Source: CAZAMT01 sp964486145
Lineage (GTDB): Bacteria > Bacteroidota > Bacteroidia > Bacteroidales > JAAAOM01
Length of the DNA: 12,043 nucleotides
Direction of reading: 5' to 3'
Assembly: GCA_964486145.1 (NCBI GenBank)
Contig: CAZAMT010000115.1
Span: 1 to 12,043 of the forward strand
Under the pieces are notes generated by a model. The model saw only the letters and a list, made by a program, of their open reading frames with translations, did no database searches and had not been told where the DNA came from. The position numbers and the translations under genes were made by a program. Shown in pieces: positions 9,201 through 12,043 of the stretch; the first letter of the stretch is position 1; every line of letters starts with the position of its first letter.

Positions 9201-9989
9201 AAGGTTTCTATATCCATGAATAATGGATCGAGCTGGATGTTGTTATCCGACGACAATGCATCTGCCAACGGCAGCAATACGATTGTGGTAAATATTCCGC
9301 TGACCATCACAGGCTCAACCAACTGCCTGGTGAAGGTAACTGACGAACAGGATGCCGGTAATATGGATGTTTCCGACAATGTATTTACTGTTCAGGAAGT
9401 TACCGAGTCGATTACCGTTGATAACCCGATGACAGACGATCAGTGGCTGGCAGGTGAGCAATATGCAATAACCTGGTCATCTGTGGGTGTTGACAATGTT
9501 GACATTGAGTATACAACAAATGCCGGTTCAACATGGAACGCCATCGTATCTTCAATTTTCTCTGCAAATGGCGATGAAAACACCTACAACTGGACAGTTC
9601 CTGATCCGGGAAGCAATGAAACGGCGCAGGTACGAATTTCAAATTCTGCGGATAACACGATCAATGATTTATCCGGTGAATTCGCCATCGTCAGTGAACC
9701 ACAAGGCATTGCTATTTCTGAGCCGAACGGCGCTGAGAATTACCTGTATGGCGAAGATGTAGATATCACCTTCACGTTACAAGGTATAGACGCAAATGTG
9801 GCCATCGCTGTAAGTGATGATAACGGAACCAGTTGGTCAACGCTTACCGGTGCTTTTGAAGCAGTGGTTGGTGAGAACATTTACACATGGACACCAACTG
9901 AAGTTTCAGACCAGTACCTCGTCCGCGTGCGTTTGGCCAATGATTTTGATGTAGCCGATACAAGTGATGCAACATTTGCCGTGAATCCT
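4658..9989 (+). repeat. Array of 18 Ig-like repeats (about 100 residues) in alternating A/B types
   Basis: Repeat starts: 4658 A, 4952 B, 5258 A, 5558 B, 5858 A, 6149 B (broken by gap 2), 6399 A, 6699 B, 6996 A, 7293 B, 7623 A, 7923 B, 8217 A, 8514 B, 8814 A, 9102 B, 9402 A, 9702 B. Many are exactly 300 bp long. Type B opens with PNGGE and has an EF..NG..T.V.V strand, often ending DTSD.VF. Type A lacks PNGGE in all but a related form and has W.S..VD.VDI.YS.DGG.TW. The fold resembles the Kre9/KNH-like Ig domains frequent in Bacteroidota surface proteins (family recognition from memory). Its likely role is a long stalk. Confidence 0.85.
6263..6362. other. Assembly gap 2 (100 N placeholder) inside repeat 6
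   Basis: Exactly 100 N follow the complete codon CAG (6260-6262) and precede the complete codon TAT (6363-6365), so a true length divisible by 3 is needed. Repeat 6 has 38 residues before the gap and about 11 after it. Roughly 50 residues (150 bp) are therefore missing, or that plus whole A/B units of about 600 bp. Confidence 0.95.
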
Positions 9990-11291
9990 TCGACAAACGC
10001 GTTGCTTAGTGAGTTGCGATACGGTGGAACATTATTCACAGGGTTAATCGATGGAACCTACGAATATGTAATTACGTTGCCGGCTGGTACAATGAATCCT
10101 CCGGTAGTAAGTGCAGTAGCTCAAAGTGATTATGCAACCATTGGTTATATGCAGGCTGTCGCGATTGATGACACTGCTTTGGTAGTTGTTACAGCGCAGG
10201 ATGGCAGTACTTCCAATACATACGAAATTGATTTCGTTGTTCCTGCAACACCATCAACGGATGCAACATTAAGCAGTATCGTAATTAACGGAACGCCATT
10301 ACAGGGTTTTGCCAGCGGAACATATTCATATGATGTTGTGCTTCCCGAGGGAACAACCAACACACCGGTTGTAACTGCGGTAACAAGTAACAGTTACGCA
10401 ACAAAATCGATAACACAACCGGCTTCCACCGGAGGAACAGCAACGATAGTAGTAACCGCTGAAGATGAAACAACGGAATTAACGTACACGGTGAATTTCT
10501 CTGTATATGTTCCCTCCGGTGATGCAACACTTGCTTCATTGTCAGTGGATGGAACGGCTGTTACGGGATTTGATGCAGCGACGTTAGCATACACCGTGGA
10601 GCATCCGTATGCAACAACTGACATTTCCGTTGTAGATGCAGTTGCCAATGATGACAGTGCCACTGTTGACATCACGCAGGCCACCACAGTGGATGGATCA
10701 GCAACAGTTGTAGTTACTGCCGAAGATGGATCGCGGCAAACGTACACAGTTGACTTCACCATTGCTGCGCCATCGACCGATGCTACGCTCAGTGATTTGA
10801 CAGTAGGCGGAACCACGGTTACCGGATTTGATGCAGCGACGTTGACATACAATGTTGAATTACCGGCAGGAACCACAACAGCTCCGGCAATTGATGGTGT
10901 ATTGAATGACAATACTGCAAGTATGGATGCAACACAAGCAGTTGATGTTCCGGGAAATGCAACCATTGTGGTAACTGCACAGGATGGATCTACCACAAAT
11001 ACATACACGGTGAACTTCAGCGTTGCTGTGGGTATCAACGAAGCTATCACCAGGTATATCAAGGTATATCCAAATCCGGCAACGAAGTTCTTCTATATTA
11101 ATAACCCGGATATGAATGTTAAAAAAGCATTTATATTTACCTCATCCGGCCAGTTAGTGAAGAGCATTGAAACCGTTGATACAGATGTAATTGAATTCAA
11201 CAGCAGTTCATTTGCTCAAGGTTCATATCAAATCCTTCTGCAATTGGTGGATGGATCTGTAATCAATAAAGAAATATTGATTATTAGATAA
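6363..11291 (+). CDS. Giant surface protein, 3' fragment: repeats 6-18, cadherin-like repeats, T9SS sorting domain
   Basis: The fragment opens in the last strand of repeat 6 (YDTSDNVFSI) and runs through repeats R7-R18 (6399-9989). Then come four cadherin-like beta-sandwich repeats (9990-11033) and a T9SS type A sorting domain (11034-11288), stop TAA at 11289. R10 (7293-7622) is the longest repeat because of an insertion of about ten residues around TQTGTWKNHK. R13 (8217-8513) has lost the DGG.TW motif. The sorting domain marks the protein for outer-membrane export by T9SS with removal of this domain, so the repeats end up outside the cell. The start of this fragment is set by the gap, not by a start codon. 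No enzyme domain is seen, and adhesion or glycan binding is inferred from the whole architecture. Confidence 0.9.
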   Translation, partial: YDTSDNVFSIQYAPELILYADYEGETFVDHDWPWIEFELRKVDDITVEVSVDGGATWIHIKDESFGDGHHGTDVELPDVDGTKTNCYIRVSNSVDLDMHEVTGPFTITDGDNPPTITMIEPLAEAVYNIGEEVPIVYETDQWVDVDILFSDNDGLTWEEIRNWYWSEPGTNTYYWTPDVDQTPSANCRIMTRVSWDDSNRDTSDVFELAEPMPSITVETPEQDEFLVSGEQVLIEWEGLIVSEVNIDYSSDLGSTWTPVVSGIPSEDGSNIYFWTVADPGMYSENCMIRISDASDATVYGESEVFTISPDPVGITVVDPNGGESFVFYESTTIEFNYNGLDTWVDINLSPDSGSTWYDVDEMEAVRGLNQYEWDIYKNYTQTGTWKNHKLSAGDRFQIRIRKQDAPHIKDLSDDVFTIVDPPSSIDVMEPTSDARWLIGDEGEIAYGVASVDSVDIHYSVDGGATWVQMADNVMTQPEYNTYLWNIPADLTPTTNAKIKVVNSDNKTVVAVSDAFTLTDVPPSITVLSPNGGETWTIGSTQTVEFELNAAPTYISIAVSYDNGNNWYNVDDWTWTETGINTVEIETIDLEPSAQALIRVDDYFSSLNDESDGVFNIAEPPVELTMDAPVDGDIYFTGENISLEWYSYNVDNVTLVLMEGGVSTGDTLAKSALSQDGDNFYTTPVESSMVGGTYQVKIYDAGDPSLSDLSGSFSVQEFDPSITIVAPNGGEAFTQGDGFDFEFNNDGPEQAVIVSYSEDNGTTWEIMDEVTAETGYNSISMMIPADATPVTTALMKVRYKLDATVVDVSNNPFTIIEAVTELTLTSPEEGLYLANGNNVSIDWTSINVDNVTLTYSTDGSTWSNIATGINAALGSYNWTVSGIDNVYAGSSIKIEDASDATLSDAVGVILSDVSNTITVDAPNGGETFSAGDQMNVEYTNIGNATTVKVSISMNNGSSWMLLSDDNASANGSNTIVVNIPLTITGSTNCLVKVTDEQDAGNMDVSDNVFTVQEVTESITVDNPMTDDQWLAGEQYAITWSSVGVDNVDIEYTTNAGSTWNAIVSSIFSANGDENTYNWTVPDPGSNETAQVRISNSADNTINDLSGEFAIVSEPQGIAISEPNGAENYLYGEDVDITFTLQGIDANVAIAVSDDNGTSWSTLTGAFEAVVGENIYTWTPTEVSDQYLVRVRLANDFDVADTSDATFAVNPSTNALLSELRYGGTLFTGLIDGTYEYVITLPAGTMNPPVVSAVAQSDYATIGYMQAVAIDDTALVVVTAQDGSTSNTYEIDFVVPATPSTDATLSSIVINGTPLQGFASGTYSYDVVLPEGTTNTPVVTAVTSNSYATKSITQPASTGGTATIVVTAEDETTELTYTVNFSVYVPSGDATLASLSVDGTAVTGFDAATLAYTVEHPYATTDISVVDAVANDDSATVDITQATTVDGSATVVVTAEDGSRQTYTVDFTIAAPSTDATLSDLTVGGTTVTGFDAATLTYNVELPAGTTTAPAIDGVLNDNTASMDATQAVDVPGNATIVVTAQDGSTTNTYTVNFSVAVGINEAITRYIKVYPNPATKFFYINNPDMNVKKAFIFTSSGQLVKSIETVDTDVIEFNSSSFAQGSYQILLQLVDGSVINKEILIIR
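9990..11033 (+). repeat. Four tandem cadherin-like beta-sandwich repeats
   Basis: Starts are 9990, 10254, 10515 and 10773 (264, 261, 258 and 261 bp). Each has the pattern STDATLS.L.V.GT.V.GFD..T..Y.V.LP.GTT, followed by VVTA.DGS..TYTV.F. This resembles the cadherin-like beta-sandwich family (PF12733-type), named from memory. The third and fourth copies share an exact 20-base block (10566-10585 and 10824-10843), which points to a fairly recent duplication. They sit between the Ig-like stalk and the sorting domain. Confidence 0.8.
11034..11288 (+). other. T9SS type A C-terminal sorting domain
   Basis: These 85 residues begin INEAITRYIKVYPNPATKFF. VYPNP is the hallmark first motif of the type A domain. 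The domain continues with a KKAFIFTSSGQLVKS strand, an FAQGSYQI motif and a basic end, KEILIIR. In this family the domain directs export through T9SS and is cleaved, commonly with transfer of the protein to anionic lipopolysaccharide. Confidence 0.93.
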
Positions 11292-11306
11292 AGCACATCG
11301 CGATAG

Positions 11307-11334
11307 AAAAAAGGGGCTCATGAGCCCCTTTTTT
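11307..11334. terminator. Symmetric intrinsic terminator between convergent genes
   Basis: The stem GGGGCTCATGAGCCCC (11313-11328) is flanked by six A on the left and nine T on the right (11329-11337). It lies 15 bases after the giant gene's stop codon. With A-runs and T-runs on opposite sides it can end transcription from both strands, so it likely also serves the Crp/Fnr gene whose stop codon is at 11352. Because the core is self-complementary, part of it must form the loop. Confidence 0.92.
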
Positions 11335-11351
11335 TTTGTAAAAAAAGTGAT

Positions 11352-12026
11352 TTAAACAGCCAATTTCTTAAGCGCATCCACATTTTTAAGTTTAACCTGC
11401 CTTTTATCGATCTCAATAATGCCTTTTTCTTCCAAGCGGGCAATCACCCTTCCCAATGATGGCCTTTCAACCCCAAAAATTACGGCCAGTTCGGTTTGGG
11501 ATTTGGTTAATTCAATCATGGTTTCGTTATCCTTAGCAAGTGATAAAAGATAATAAGCCAACTTTTGCTGAATAGACTTAAACGAAAGAAATTTCATTTT
11601 CTCTGTTAAAAACTGCGATCTTGAAGAAACAATATTCAAAAAATTCAATAATACCTGTTTGTGATCCTGAAAGATGCCCAATAAGCTTTCCTTATTTATG
11701 TAAAGCACATCAGTTGGTTCATTTGCTGTAATGTCAACCGGAAAGACATTGTCTTTTCCAAAAATGAAGGCCGAGGCTACTGTATCAGGTCCACATATGT
11801 CTTCAATTTTTATTGCTTTTCCTGAATAATCCACCATTTCACCCCTAACAGAACCGTTAAGCACAATCATCAGGTTTCGACACGTTTCATTAGACAGGGC
11901 AAGGATTTCATCTTGTTCAAAATGTTTTACCTGATAATGGACATGGGATAATATTTTTAAAATATCCTGTGAGGAAACATGATGAAAGATGCGTGTACGG
12001 GTTAAAATTTCATGTACTTCATTCAT
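11352..12026 (-). CDS. Crp/Fnr-family transcriptional regulator
   Basis: The 224-residue protein has the family's usual length and layout. An N-terminal cyclic-nucleotide-binding-like beta-barrel covers about residues 12-118 (FEQDEILALSNETCRNLMIVLNG... through FPVDITANEPTDVLYI). A long dimerisation helix covers about 120-150. A winged HTH covers about 173-215, with TKSQTELAVIFGVERPSLGR as the helix-turn-helix and EEKGIIEIDKRQVKL as the wing. The usual cAMP-binding G-E-L-(x)-R-S/T pattern is not apparent in the stretch ICGPDTVASAFIFGKDN. There is no N-terminal cysteine cluster as in FNR, so the signal is unknown. I chose the ATG at 12024-12026; a TTG three codons earlier (12033-12035) is possible. 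The promoter lies outside the window. It is convergent with the giant gene, and nothing shows that it regulates that gene. Confidence 0.88.
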   Translation of the reverse strand: MNEVHEILTRTRIFHHVSSQDILKILSHVHYQVKHFEQDEILALSNETCRNLMIVLNGSVRGEMVDYSGKAIKIEDICGPDTVASAFIFGKDNVFPVDITANEPTDVLYINKESLLGIFQDHKQVLLNFLNIVSSRSQFLTEKMKFLSFKSIQQKLAYYLLSLAKDNETMIELTKSQTELAVIFGVERPSLGRVIARLEEKGIIEIDKRQVKLKNVDALKKLAV

Positions 12027-12043
12027 ATATCTCAAATAAAATT

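Larger units (their letters stand above)
2412..11291 (+). other. Single giant T9SS-secreted repeat-protein gene, reconstructed across two assembly gaps
   Basis: Three open stretches (2412-3109, 3210-6262, 6363-11291) together form one gene. The first has the only signal peptide, the last has the only C-terminal sorting domain, and repeat 6 starts before the second gap and ends after it. Each N run is exactly 100, a scaffolding placeholder, and the reading frame differs across each. An unbroken frame needs a true first gap of length 2 modulo 3 and a true second gap divisible by 3. Known sequence encodes about 2,893 residues. The mature protein would cross the outer membrane by T9SS and be anchored to the surface or released. 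Domain order is given in the fragment entries. The other possibility, two or three separate genes, is unlikely because no start or stop codon with gene context occurs near either gap. Confidence 0.85.

Noticed and set aside
4658..11033. Tandem repeats as a CRISPR array or mobile element
   Set aside because: The repeats are 258-330 bp, all in one open frame and diverged in sequence. They are protein-domain repeats without spacers or element ends.
10394..11062. A 222-codon open frame on the minus strand
   Set aside because: It lies wholly antisense to the cadherin-like repeats, and its low-complexity V/S/T/A sequence mirrors the repeat codons. It has no domain or separate control signals.

Overview
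The window reads as part of a Bacteroidota (Bacteroidetes) genome. The main reason is a giant secreted repeat protein that ends in a type IX secretion system (T9SS) type A sorting domain with the motif VYPNP, a feature of that phylum. Two other points agree: Shine-Dalgarno sequences are lacking before the genes, and a PAS-LuxR regulator and a Crp/Fnr-type regulator of styles common in the phylum lie on either side. The family within the phylum cannot be told from this sequence. Two runs of exactly 100 N (3110-3209, 6263-6362) show that this is a scaffolded draft or metagenome assembly.

Layout. Left: a minus-strand flavin-dependent monooxygenase-like oxidoreductase (7-1053). An AT-rich divergent intergenic region (1054-1388) separates it from a plus-strand PAS + LuxR-HTH regulator (1389-2144). 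It holds a cluster of TACYC half-sites and a perfect 8-4-8 palindrome. A second palindrome of the same design lies directly after the regulator's stop codon (2147-2166), at the head of the 267-nt leader of the next gene.

Centre and right: one giant gene (2412-11291), broken by the two N gaps, fills about three quarters of the window. Its order is: signal peptide; CBM9-like domain; linker beta-domain; second CBM9-like domain; second linker beta-domain; cysteine-containing PPC-like domain; 18 Ig-like repeats of about 100 residues in strict A/B alternation; four cadherin-like beta-sandwich repeats; T9SS type A C-terminal domain. No catalytic domain is visible, so a surface-displayed, sugar-binding or adhesive stalk protein is the best inference. 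A strong symmetric terminator (11307-11334) separates it from a convergent minus-strand Crp/Fnr-family regulator (11352-12026).

How the genes may work together. The matching palindromes on both sides of the LuxR gene suggest that this regulator, or another factor using the same operator, controls its own gene and the giant surface-protein gene. This is inference from sequence symmetry. The most unusual content is the two-type alternating repeat architecture with a period of about 600 bp, together with the paired operator-like palindromes.
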